Source of the DNA: Chamaesiphon sp.
GTDB taxonomy: Bacteria; Cyanobacteriota; Cyanobacteriia; Cyanobacteriales; Chamaesiphonaceae
Direction of reading: 5' to 3'
NCBI GenBank assembly: GCA_020059425.1
Contig: JAGVCD010000345.1
Coordinates: 1-5,285, forward strand
DNA length: 5,285 nucleotides
The translations under genes and the position numbers were made by a program. Below, one piece after another: positions 1 through 5,208 of this stretch (the first letter of the stretch is position 1; every line of letters starts with the position of its first letter). The notes under the pieces are model-generated. The model made no database searches, had not been told where the DNA came from, and saw nothing but the letters and a program-made list of their open reading frames with translations.

Positions 1-386
1 ACAGCGCCAATAAAAGGACCTAAGAAAATTCCGACTAATGGTCCGCCTAGGGGTAGTGCTGGTAACAAGCCAAAAATCCCCAATCCTAAACCAACCATCG
101 AGCCAATTTGACCCCAGTGACTCGCGCCAGCCTTTTGACCGCCTAAGATACCAGCTAGGTATTCGATCGCAAAGCACAGTGCTAATACAACTAAAGAGAC
201 GACTAAAGCAACCTGGACTTGAGACCAGCCGTAGACAAATCCGGCGATAATCACCGCTCCCACAATTAAACTTGGCCCCGGAATGGCCGGAATAAATGCT
301 CCCACTACTCCCAGTAGCATGGTCGCGACCAATAGCCAATAAACGAGTATTGGAATCCAGCTAGAAATTTCAGTAGGTAGAGTCAT
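1..386 (-). CDS. DUF456 family membrane protein (partial, 3' end outside window)
   Basis: This minus-strand reading frame begins at an ATG at 386-384 and runs off the left edge after 128 codons. I translated it by hand. The protein is very hydrophobic and rich in Gly, Pro and Leu. It has a membrane segment at about residues 11-32 containing a P-A-I-P-G-P turn (33-38), a second at about 40-72, and a third region at about 94-127. Between them is the stretch E75-Y-L-A-G with Lys85 and G-A-S-H-W-G (87-92). This pattern (a PxxPGP turn, then an acidic DYLAG-like segment, K-x-G-A-S-x-W-G, and a G-x-F-x-G-P-F-x-G segment) fits my recollection of the DUF456 family of small inner-membrane proteins, whose function is unknown. 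No strong Shine-Dalgarno precedes the ATG. It lies 85 nt downstream of nirA on the same strand with no obvious terminator between, so read-through from nirA is possible but unproven. Confidence 0.8.
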   Translation of the reverse strand, partial: MTLPTEISSWIPILVYWLLVATMLLGVVGAFIPAIPGPSLIVGAVIIAGFVYGWSQVQVALVVSLVVLALCFAIEYLAGILGGQKAGASHWGQIGSMVGLGLGIFGLLPALPLGGPLVGIFLGPFIGA

Positions 387-471
387 CAGACTTAGTGAAT
401 TTTTTGACGGTAAAATTAGTGGTCTTTGCTCTCCCTATTATGACAGTTGCTGGGGAATGTGAGGTTAGGGT

Positions 472-1998
472 TTAGGTTTTCAGTTGACCGCCAAAATGCT
501 CAATCAATAGTTCTTGTAAGATGGGTTCTAGGTCTTCACAGGGCACGCCTTTGCGGACACAGGTACCCAGGTGAGCATCTTTGCCCACAGTGCCTCCCAT
601 ATAGATGTCCACACCCTCTAACGTTTTGCCTTCTTTACGCACTTTGGTACCCATCAAACCAATATCAGCAACTTGGGGCTGACCACAGGAATTAGGACAA
701 CCTGTCCAGTGAAAACGAACTGGTTGAGGAACATTGATCGTACTTTGCAGCTTGATGGCAAAACTTTCAGCCTGTTGTTTAGTTTCCATCAAAGCAAAGT
801 TGCAGAACTGGGCACCAGTGCAAGAAACCACGCTCCGCAATAAATTACCGGGGTTTGGGGAGAATCTTTCTAACAGCGGATCGGCCAAGAAGGCTGCTAC
901 ATTGTCGGCTGGCACGTTGGGAATAATGGCGTTTTGTTCGATCGTAAACCGGAGTTCCCCACTGCCATAAACTTCAGCAATCCTGGCTAGCTCAAACATG
1001 TCATCAGCGAAGAGCCGTCCCAACGGAATGTGGATGCCAACGAAATGATAGCCCGGCTGCTTTTGGTCGTATAGGCCCAAATAGTCTCGTTTATCCCACT
1101 GAAATTCATCCTTGGGAGCGGCTAGTGCCAGCGTCGTCCCCAACTCTTTTTCTAATTCTGCGCGAAGCTTGGGAATACCCCACTCGTCAATTAACCACAT
1201 CAACCTGGCTTTGGTGCGATTAATCCGCAAGCCATGATCCCGAAAAACGCGCAGTAGCGCCAGGCTAACATCTATCACATCCGTTGGTGCGACCCAAGCA
1301 TCTAGGGGAATAGCTGGTTCGATTCGTTTGCCCGAAAAGAAGCCACCCACGACGATGTTAAAGCCAAATTCACCATTTAAATAAGCGGGCACAAAAGCCA
1401 AATCATTGATTTCGGCATGAACTGAGTTGTCGCGACAACCAGCGATCGCAATGTTGAATTTACGCGGCAGGTTACTATATTCTGGATTTCCTTGACCATG
1501 ACTAATGATTTGGTCTTGCAGATCCTGAATTATTTGGCGGGTATCGTACAGTTCATCAGCATCTAAACCCGCGACCGGAGAGCCTGTAATATTCCGCACA
1601 TTGTCCATGCCGGACTGCATACTGGTCAAGTTAACAGTGGCCATTTGCTCAAAAATGTCCGGCAGATCTTCGATCCGAATGCCCCGCAGTTGAATATTTT
1701 GGCGGGTAGTAATATCAGCGCTGCCTTCGTCGCCATAGCGTTGCATAATCTGACCCAGCACCCGCAGCTGTTTGCTATCAATGATGCCACTGGGGAGCCG
1801 GAAGCGCATCATGAACTTGCCAGGGGTGACCGGTCGCCAAAATACCCCTAACCACTTCAGTCGATGCTCGCGATCGTTCGTATCCATCGCTTCCCAGCCC
1901 ATTTTGGCAAACTCGACTAACTGGGATTTGACCAGCAAGCCATCTTTTTCGGCTTTCAGCTTTTCAAATTTATTAGGGCTGGCGGTGGCGATGGTCAT
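472..1998 (-). CDS. nirA: Ferredoxin-nitrite reductase
   Basis: This enzyme reduces nitrite to ammonium with six electrons from reduced ferredoxin, in the cytoplasm, as the last step of nitrate assimilation. The protein has 508 residues, the usual length for the cyanobacterial enzyme without a fused C-terminal ferredoxin domain. The siroheme/[4Fe-4S] ligands are visible as C393-x5-C399 (CTGAQFC) and C434-x3-C438 (GCPNSCGQ). Two nitrite/sulfite reductase ferredoxin-like half domains flank them, at about 55-120 and 310-375. R65, R135 (DNVRN), K180 and N182 (PRKFN) match the spinach/tobacco substrate residues R109, R179, K224 and N226 with a constant offset of 44, so the active site looks intact. 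The ATG at 1998 is preceded by only a weak GAGA-type ribosome site, but the N-terminus fits the family. An NtcA-type promoter upstream would give a leader of about 30 nt. The usual nrtABCD-narB genes do not follow directly; a DUF456 gene does. Confidence 0.97.
   Translation of the reverse strand: MTIATASPNKFEKLKAEKDGLLVKSQLVEFAKMGWEAMDTNDREHRLKWLGVFWRPVTPGKFMMRFRLPSGIIDSKQLRVLGQIMQRYGDEGSADITTRQNIQLRGIRIEDLPDIFEQMATVNLTSMQSGMDNVRNITGSPVAGLDADELYDTRQIIQDLQDQIISHGQGNPEYSNLPRKFNIAIAGCRDNSVHAEINDLAFVPAYLNGEFGFNIVVGGFFSGKRIEPAIPLDAWVAPTDVIDVSLALLRVFRDHGLRINRTKARLMWLIDEWGIPKLRAELEKELGTTLALAAPKDEFQWDKRDYLGLYDQKQPGYHFVGIHIPLGRLFADDMFELARIAEVYGSGELRFTIEQNAIIPNVPADNVAAFLADPLLERFSPNPGNLLRSVVSCTGAQFCNFALMETKQQAESFAIKLQSTINVPQPVRFHWTGCPNSCGQPQVADIGLMGTKVRKEGKTLEGVDIYMGGTVGKDAHLGTCVRKGVPCEDLEPILQELLIEHFGGQLKT
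1442..1449. repeat. HIP1 octamer
   Basis: This is an exact GCGATCGC, the highly iterated palindrome typical of many cyanobacterial genomes, here inside nirA. Several shorter GATCG or CGATCG variants are scattered through the coding regions. Confidence 0.9.
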
Positions 1999-2034
1999 AG
2001 GTTTCTGTCTCTAACGAACATGTCTCAACATTTA

Positions 2035-2077
2035 AGGTTAACGATAAACATCTCTGATAATTAGTATCATTTGTTAC
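2035..2077 (-). promoter_or_regulatory. NtcA-activated promoter of nirA (GTA-N8-TAC plus -10)
   Basis: Read on the minus strand, an exact NtcA motif GTA-ACAAATGA-TAC occupies 2077-2064. It is followed after 23 nt by TAACCT (2040-2035), which fits the TAN3T -10 consensus. Known class II NtcA promoters have this site in place of a -35 box, 20-24 nt from the -10. Transcription would start near 2028, about 30 nt before the nirA ATG. This predicts activation under ammonium limitation (high 2-oxoglutarate). A nearer TAN3T match (TATCGT, 17 nt away) is less well spaced. Confidence 0.88.
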
Positions 2078-2087
2078 TAAGTATTGA

Positions 2088-2116
2088 TTGTGATGTATCA
2101 ATTACATAATTATGAT
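2088..2116 (+). promoter_or_regulatory. Sigma70-like promoter for the DUF924-HEAT unit
   Basis: On the plus strand, TTGTGA (2088-2093, 4 of 6 to the -35 consensus) and TATGAT (2111-2116, 5 of 6 to the -10 consensus) are separated by exactly 17 nt. Transcription would start near 2123, leaving a leader of about 72 nt before the ATG at 2195. The spacer contains almost the whole LysR palindrome at 2093-2107, so a regulator bound there could block or modulate this promoter while helping nirA. Predicted from sequence only. Confidence 0.5.
2093..2107. promoter_or_regulatory. LysR-type (probable NtcB) binding palindrome upstream of nirA
   Basis: The perfect inverted repeat ATGTA-TCAAT-TACAT contains the LysR T-N11-A box (T2094 to A2106). 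It lies 15 bp upstream of the NtcA site from the point of view of nirA, a typical place for a co-activator. The NtcB element I recall from other nirA promoters is TGCA-N5-TGCA; here the core is TGTA-N5-TACA, so it is a variant. A LysR gene resembling ntcB sits at the right end of the window. Binding by NtcB is inferred. Confidence 0.6.
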
Positions 2117-2194
2117 GCATTAGCAGGGATTAGTTGGGGAGAAATTCTCATTTCCGGCATAATTTTGGATCATGGCCATTAATCCTGAACTAGC

Positions 2195-2788
2195 ATGTCT
2201 AAAGTAAATCAGATTCTTCGGTTTTGGTTTGGCGCTTCTCGGAGCGAAAGTGATGGGAGTGAAATTTCTGGGGAATTTCAGCCTTGGTGGTTTAAGGCTG
2301 ACCCGACAATCGATCGACAATTACAAGATCTTTTTACCGAGGATTATCAATTTGCGGCAGCGGGTTATTTAGATGGCTGGCAAGGCTGGCCGCATAGCTG
2401 TTTGGCTCTAATTTTGTTGCTAGATCAATTACCACGGAATTTATTTCGGGGCACAGTAGCGGCTTTTGATACCGATCCGCAAGCCTTGGCGATCGCTCAG
2501 CAAGCTATTCAAGCCGGAACCCACCAAGAATTTTTGCCGATCCAACGCTGGTTCTTTTATTTGCCGCTGGAACACAGTGAAGATATGGCCAATCAAGAGC
2601 AATGTTTGGCTCTATTTCAGCAATTGCCGGAGCATCCCGGCAAAGAACAGGCCGTAGCAGCCGCCAACCAGCATTACCAATTAATTAGACAGTTTGGCCG
2701 CTTTCCCCACCGTAATATACTGCTGGGTCGAGAATCCACCTCTGCCGAATTAGAGTATCTGAACCGTCCCGACTCATTTCGAGGTTAA
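2195..2788 (+). CDS. DUF924 family protein
   Basis: This is a 197-residue, probably soluble and mostly helical protein of the DUF924 family, described as having a TPR-like fold and no established biochemical role. Family hallmarks seen in order are an N-terminal ILRFWFG (7-13), a WWF at 31-33, the core block L72-ILLLDQLPRNLFRG ending at 86, FDTDP (91-95), YLPLEHSEDM (122-131), QEQ (134-136) and FGRFPHRN-x2-LGRES (167-181). The length is normal and no key block is missing. The ATG at 2195 is the first start after an in-frame TGA at 2186, with no clear Shine-Dalgarno. It is divergent from nirA and shares its control region. It ends 2 bp before the HEAT-repeat gene, so the two are very likely co-transcribed. 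A link to nitrite or nitrate assimilation is inferred only from this position. Confidence 0.9.
   Translation: MSKVNQILRFWFGASRSESDGSEISGEFQPWWFKADPTIDRQLQDLFTEDYQFAAAGYLDGWQGWPHSCLALILLLDQLPRNLFRGTVAAFDTDPQALAIAQQAIQAGTHQEFLPIQRWFFYLPLEHSEDMANQEQCLALFQQLPEHPGKEQAVAAANQHYQLIRQFGRFPHRNILLGRESTSAELEYLNRPDSFRG
2489..2496. repeat. HIP1 octamer
   Basis: Exact GCGATCGC inside the DUF924 gene (codons for Leu-Ala-Ile-Ala). It supports a cyanobacterial origin for this gene along with its neighbours. Confidence 0.9.
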
Positions 2789-2790
2789 TC

Positions 2791-4050
2791 ATGTTGAATT
2801 TAGCTCCAGTACAGGCGGCGGCGGCGGTTCAAGATTGGTCATTGGTGAACACCTGTTTGGCGGAGTTATCGCTAGCTACGGCCAATGCGACAGAGCAGTT
2901 CCAAATTCTGGAATTGGCCTTGCCAGTACTGAGATCTGAAGACTTTCAAGATGGTTGGGCCGTCACTAAAATATTGCCAGCGCTGGGTGATATCGCGATC
3001 GAACCATTACTAAAAATGCTGCAAGATGATGAGATCGAGCCAGAAGTGCAGTGGCTAGTGGGTAAAGTGCTGGGCGAATTTCGATCTCCATTAGTTGTCA
3101 CCGGCTTAGCCGAATGTTTACTCCAAAATTCCGACTCTTCGGAATTAGCCGAAATTGCTCTACGGGCATTGATCCAGATGGGAGATCTAGCGATCGATCA
3201 GCTAACCGCTCTATTAAAAACTAATAAATTGGCCGCCGTCACAGCTCTAGCGCAGATTCGTCATTCTCTTACCATTCCGCCGCTATTGACTGTGGCCGAT
3301 GATCCCGATCCGCATATTAGGTATTTAGCGATCGAAGCTTTGAGTAGTTTCCATAATGCCCAAGTACCGCCTTTACTCATTCACAAACTTACTGATGTGA
3401 CAGCAGAAGTACGACGAGCAGCGGTTACTGGCTTGGGTTTAAGAACCGATCTCCAGGCTGAATTGCAGTTAGTAAAAAAAATACAACCCTTGCTCTTAGA
3501 CTTAAACCTGAGAGTATGTATTGCCACCGCGATCGCCCTTGGCCGTTTTGGGGGTGAACTGTCTGCCCAGGCTTTGTTCGATGGCTATCAGCAATCCACC
3601 TGTCTGGAGCCATTACAAAAACAAATCATCAGATGTTTAGGATGGATCGATCAACCATTAGCTCTCCAATATCTGGAAAACATCCTAACGACTGCTCCTC
3701 TTACCCTAATTCCAGAAGTGATTCGCACTCTTGGTCAACGTCGGGACTGGCACACCGTCAAGATTTTAACGGAATATTTACGAATTTTGCCATCTGATTA
3801 CCCAGCTCCAATCCAGCAAGAAATAGCTTGTAGCTTAGGGAACTTCCCGAAAATGGTAGCGGTCGAAGAAATTATCAAGCTTTTGGCCGACCAGAGCGAA
3901 GTGGTACGCTTTCACGCCGCCTATTGTTTGAGACAGTTCGATCGAACTGTCATTAGTGAAAAGTTGCAACAGTTGCAATTGTCCGCTAATAGCGACCCTT
4001 TGCTGTTAGCTAAAATTAAACAATTTCTATCAACTGGTGCCGAAAGTTAG
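2791..4050 (+). CDS. HEAT-repeat protein, candidate NirB
   Basis: This 419-residue protein is made largely of HEAT / PBS-lyase-type helical repeats. Clear units lie at about 60-97 (PALGDIAIEPLLKMLQDD then LVGKVLGEF), 120-155, 162-188 (DDPDPHIRYLAIEALSSF), 194-217 (TAEVRRAAVTGLGL), 230-253 (LNLRVCIATAIALGRFG), 272-316 and 357-383 (SEVVRFHAAYCLRQF). The first 55 residues are less regular. No signal peptide or membrane segment is seen, so a cytoplasmic scaffold or protein-binding role is likely. The ATG follows the preceding stop by 2 bp and has a GAGG ribosome site 6 nt upstream (2781-2784), which supports this start and translational coupling. Related repeats occur in bilin lyases (CpcE/F) and NblB. 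However, its place between nirA and a probable ntcB matches nirB of Anabaena 7120 (all0605 as I recall it), which is needed for full nitrite reductase activity and for restraining nirA operon expression. I leave the symbol empty because I cannot align it. Confidence 0.88.
   Translation: MLNLAPVQAAAAVQDWSLVNTCLAELSLATANATEQFQILELALPVLRSEDFQDGWAVTKILPALGDIAIEPLLKMLQDDEIEPEVQWLVGKVLGEFRSPLVVTGLAECLLQNSDSSELAEIALRALIQMGDLAIDQLTALLKTNKLAAVTALAQIRHSLTIPPLLTVADDPDPHIRYLAIEALSSFHNAQVPPLLIHKLTDVTAEVRRAAVTGLGLRTDLQAELQLVKKIQPLLLDLNLRVCIATAIALGRFGGELSAQALFDGYQQSTCLEPLQKQIIRCLGWIDQPLALQYLENILTTAPLTLIPEVIRTLGQRRDWHTVKILTEYLRILPSDYPAPIQQEIACSLGNFPKMVAVEEIIKLLADQSEVVRFHAAYCLRQFDRTVISEKLQQLQLSANSDPLLLAKIKQFLSTGAES
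3529..3536. repeat. HIP1 octamer
   Basis: Exact GCGATCGC inside the HEAT-repeat gene. Its presence suggests this gene has resided in the genome as long as its neighbours rather than being a recent arrival. Confidence 0.9.
3932..3951. repeat. Perfect 20-bp palindrome within the HEAT-repeat gene
   Basis: GACAGTTCGA is followed immediately by its reverse complement TCGAACTGTC, with no spacer. It encodes residues around RQFDRTVI (381-388) near the 3' end of the gene. The centre TTCGATCGAA contains a CGATCG core like that of HIP1, but the symmetry extends well beyond it. It could be a protein-binding site, an RNA hairpin or coincidence. Confidence 0.85.
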
Positions 4051-4266
4051 AGCAAACCGTTTATTTGGTGAATATGGTGTGATAAGTTATATGGCTGTCC
4101 TCTGCAAATTTTTAAGACATAAAGCTGATTAACATGTCTCAAATTATCGATAGAATGGAGTCATGTCGCTCTTTAGCCGTTGCTTCATCTAACAATCCAT
4201 CACTATTTCTATAGATCGATTGTCATCTTTTTTTATATTATTCAAGTGCAAGTAATTTAGGTTCAT

Positions 4267-4809
4267 ATGTCGCAACGATATCTTCAGCATAACTGGTTTT
4301 TAACCCTACTTATTTTAGTTTCCTTAACACTGCCAGCTCAAGCTCAAAATGTTCTTGATACACCCACGACGACTAACAGCACTGAAAAAGTTAATGAATA
4401 TGTTCCCAAAAAAGACGAAGTCAATATATTACTCAAAGTGGGTGAACGACGTGCCTACATTTATCGGGGTCAAAAACTTCTCAAGAAAATTCCGGTAGCG
4501 GTAGGCAAAAAAGGGTGGGAAACACCTACTGGCGATTGGAAAGTTCAGTTAATGAAAAAGAATCCTGGTTGGCTCAGTTTTAAAACCGGCGAAGCCTTCC
4601 CACCAGGAAAAGAAAATCCCTTGGGCGAGAGATGGATTGGTTTTTGGTACGATGAAAAAACTGGTGACCAAATCGGGTTCCATGGCACGAGTAATTTGAA
4701 ATCGATCGGTCAAGCGGCTTCCCATGGATGTGTCCGGATGACCAATAAAGATGTTAAGATGCTTTACAAGTTGGTACAAGTTGGTACCGTAGTTAGAGTC
4801 AGAGCTTAA
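4267..4809 (+). CDS. Secreted L,D-transpeptidase (YkuD family)
   Basis: This enzyme is expected to act on peptidoglycan in the periplasm, forming 3-3 cross-links or attaching partners to meso-diaminopimelate in the stem peptides. The 180-residue protein starts with a signal peptide: a short polar start, a hydrophobic core at about 11-22 (FLTLLILVSLTL) and an A24-Q-A26 cleavage motif before Q27. A Thr/Ser/Lys-rich linker (about 28-52) leads into a YkuD domain (about 53-178). The catalytic signature is complete: H139-G-T and S152-H-G-C155-V-R157, with C155 the nucleophile. ETPTGDW (85-91) is the usual strand before the active site. No LysM or other wall-binding domain is seen, so it is a minimal form. 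The ATG at 4267 has a weak AGG (4259-4261) 5 nt upstream, and the signal peptide supports this start. It lies 216 nt after the HEAT gene and is probably expressed separately. Its actual substrate is unknown. Confidence 0.93.
   Translation: MSQRYLQHNWFLTLLILVSLTLPAQAQNVLDTPTTTNSTEKVNEYVPKKDEVNILLKVGERRAYIYRGQKLLKKIPVAVGKKGWETPTGDWKVQLMKKNPGWLSFKTGEAFPPGKENPLGERWIGFWYDEKTGDQIGFHGTSNLKSIGQAASHGCVRMTNKDVKMLYKLVQVGTVVRVRA
4765..4787 (+). repeat. 10-bp tandem repeat (2.3 copies) near the 3' end of the transpeptidase gene
   Basis: TACAAGTTGG occurs twice in direct succession (4765-4774 and 4775-4784), followed by TAC. It encodes Y-K-L-V-Q-V-G-T. Because the unit is not a multiple of three, gain or loss of a copy would shift the frame 8 codons before the stop, after the catalytic residues. 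Confidence 0.8.
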
Positions 4810-4920
4810 CGTTTTGGATATTTATAATTCTCCATTTTGACTAGTAACTGTCGTTAGGTGACGGGCAATTTCTTTATCTTAAATTACTAAAGTAAATTAC
4901 TCTGAAATTGTAAAGTAATT

Positions 4921-4935
4921 ATGCAAGATATGCAT
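4921..4935. promoter_or_regulatory. LysR-type (NtcB-like) palindrome upstream of the probable ntcB
   Basis: The 15-bp perfect inverted repeat ATGCA-AGATA-TGCAT contains exactly TGCA-N5-TGCA, the element I recall as the conserved NtcB-dependent motif of cyanobacterial nirA promoters. It includes the LysR T-N11-A box (T4922 to A4934). It is a sister of the ATGTA-N5-TACAT repeat near nirA. Its centre lies about 45 bp upstream of the centre of the NtcA site that follows. Autoregulation by NtcB is inferred. Confidence 0.65.
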
Positions 4936-4936
4936 G

Positions 4937-4945
4937 TGTTATAAT
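4937..4945 (+). promoter_or_regulatory. Extended -10 element (TG-N-TATAAT)
   Basis: TGT is followed by a perfect TATAAT (4940-4945), an extended -10 that can work without a good -35; none is seen at 17 nt. It begins 2 bp after the LysR palindrome, so a regulator bound there would contact or occlude polymerase. It may be a second, NtcA-independent start for the downstream gene, with a leader of more than 250 nt. Chance occurrence in AT-rich DNA is possible. Confidence 0.4.
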
Positions 4946-4966
4946 TTTATTGTTTTCAATCTATTG

Positions 4967-5008
4967 GTATCTATTCATACTGTATACTAGTGAAGGTTGA
5001 TTTAGGTT
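4967..5008 (+). promoter_or_regulatory. NtcA-activated promoter upstream of the probable ntcB
   Basis: An exact GTA-TCTATTCA-TAC (4967-4980) is followed after 22 nt by TAGGTT (5003-5008), a TAN3T -10 box. This is the canonical class II NtcA layout on the plus strand. Transcription would begin near 5015, leaving a leader of about 194 nt before the ATG at 5209. A TATACT at 4983-4988, close behind the NtcA site, has no partner -35 at proper spacing. Confidence 0.82.
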
Positions 5009-5177
5009 TATTTTTGTATGTCATTCTCCACAACTATCTAAAAAATCAAAGCTTCAACGAAGTAATGCACAGCGTTAATCCTTACCTCACAATCTAGGAA
5101 TTAGCATTTTCACCATTATTTTTTGTGTCTATTAGATATTCTCAACAACCGTTAAGTTAAATTCAGCGAAAACTTCT

Positions 5178-5199
5178 AACCGTCCCGGTTTTGGGATGG
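5178..5199 (+). promoter_or_regulatory. Start-proximal hairpin(s) in the leader of the probable ntcB
   Basis: Two mutually exclusive stems can be drawn. One pairs CCGTCCC (5180-5186) with GGGATGG (5193-5199), 7 bp including one G-U, with loop GGTTTT. The other pairs AACCG (5178-5182) with CGGTT (5186-5190) across a 3-nt loop. The first would bury GGGA (5193-5196), the only purine-rich stretch just upstream of the ATG at 5209, and the second would free it. Translational control is a hypothesis. Confidence 0.45.
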
Positions 5200-5208
5200 C
5201 TTTGCTAT

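Larger units (their letters stand above)
4810..5208. other. 399-nt gene-free regulatory region upstream of the probable ntcB
   Basis: I see no credible protein-coding or tRNA gene on either strand here. The left part is AT-rich, with AAATTACT repeated at 4881-4888 and 4894-4901 and a reverse-complement AGTAATT at 4914-4920. It then holds a LysR-type palindrome, an extended -10 element, a canonical NtcA promoter and a start-proximal hairpin, each listed separately. No clear rho-independent terminator follows the transpeptidase gene. Confidence 0.7.

Noticed and set aside
387..471. Terminator or promoter between nirA and the DUF456 gene
   Set aside because: I found no stable hairpin with a T-run and no convincing -35/-10 pair on the minus strand in these 85 nt.
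447..1851. Several plus-strand reading frames of 68-82 codons opposite nirA
   Set aside because: They are antisense to a highly conserved enzyme, lack ribosome-binding sites and have no family resemblance.
2095..2105. GTATCAATTAC as a second NtcA site near nirA
   Set aside because: The spacing between GTA and TAC is 5 nt, not 8. It is better explained as the core of the LysR palindrome.
2120..2320. Minus-strand reading frame of 66 codons across the start of the DUF924 gene
   Set aside because: It overlaps a well-supported conserved gene, shows no recognisable motif and would lie in the nirA promoter's upstream DNA.
4115..4139. Inverted repeat AGACAT-N13-ATGTCT between the HEAT gene and the transpeptidase
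   Set aside because: It is only 6 bp with a long AT-rich loop and no following T-run, too weak to call a terminator or operator.
4180..4258. Promoter for the transpeptidase gene (TTGTCA at 4220-4225, TATATT at 4234-4239, TATAGA at 4210-4215)
   Set aside because: No -35/-10 pair has acceptable spacing: TTGTCA and TATATT are only 8 nt apart. A promoter must exist nearby, but I cannot place it.
4983..4988. TATACT as a -10 box just downstream of the NtcA site
   Set aside because: No -35 lies at 16-18 nt, and it is too close to the NtcA site for class II activation; TAGGTT at 5003-5008 has the proper spacing.
5018..5041. Seven-codon reading frame (MSFSTTI) at the start of the predicted ntcB leader
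   Set aside because: It has no ribosome-binding site and no composition suggesting a leader peptide; such short frames are common by chance.
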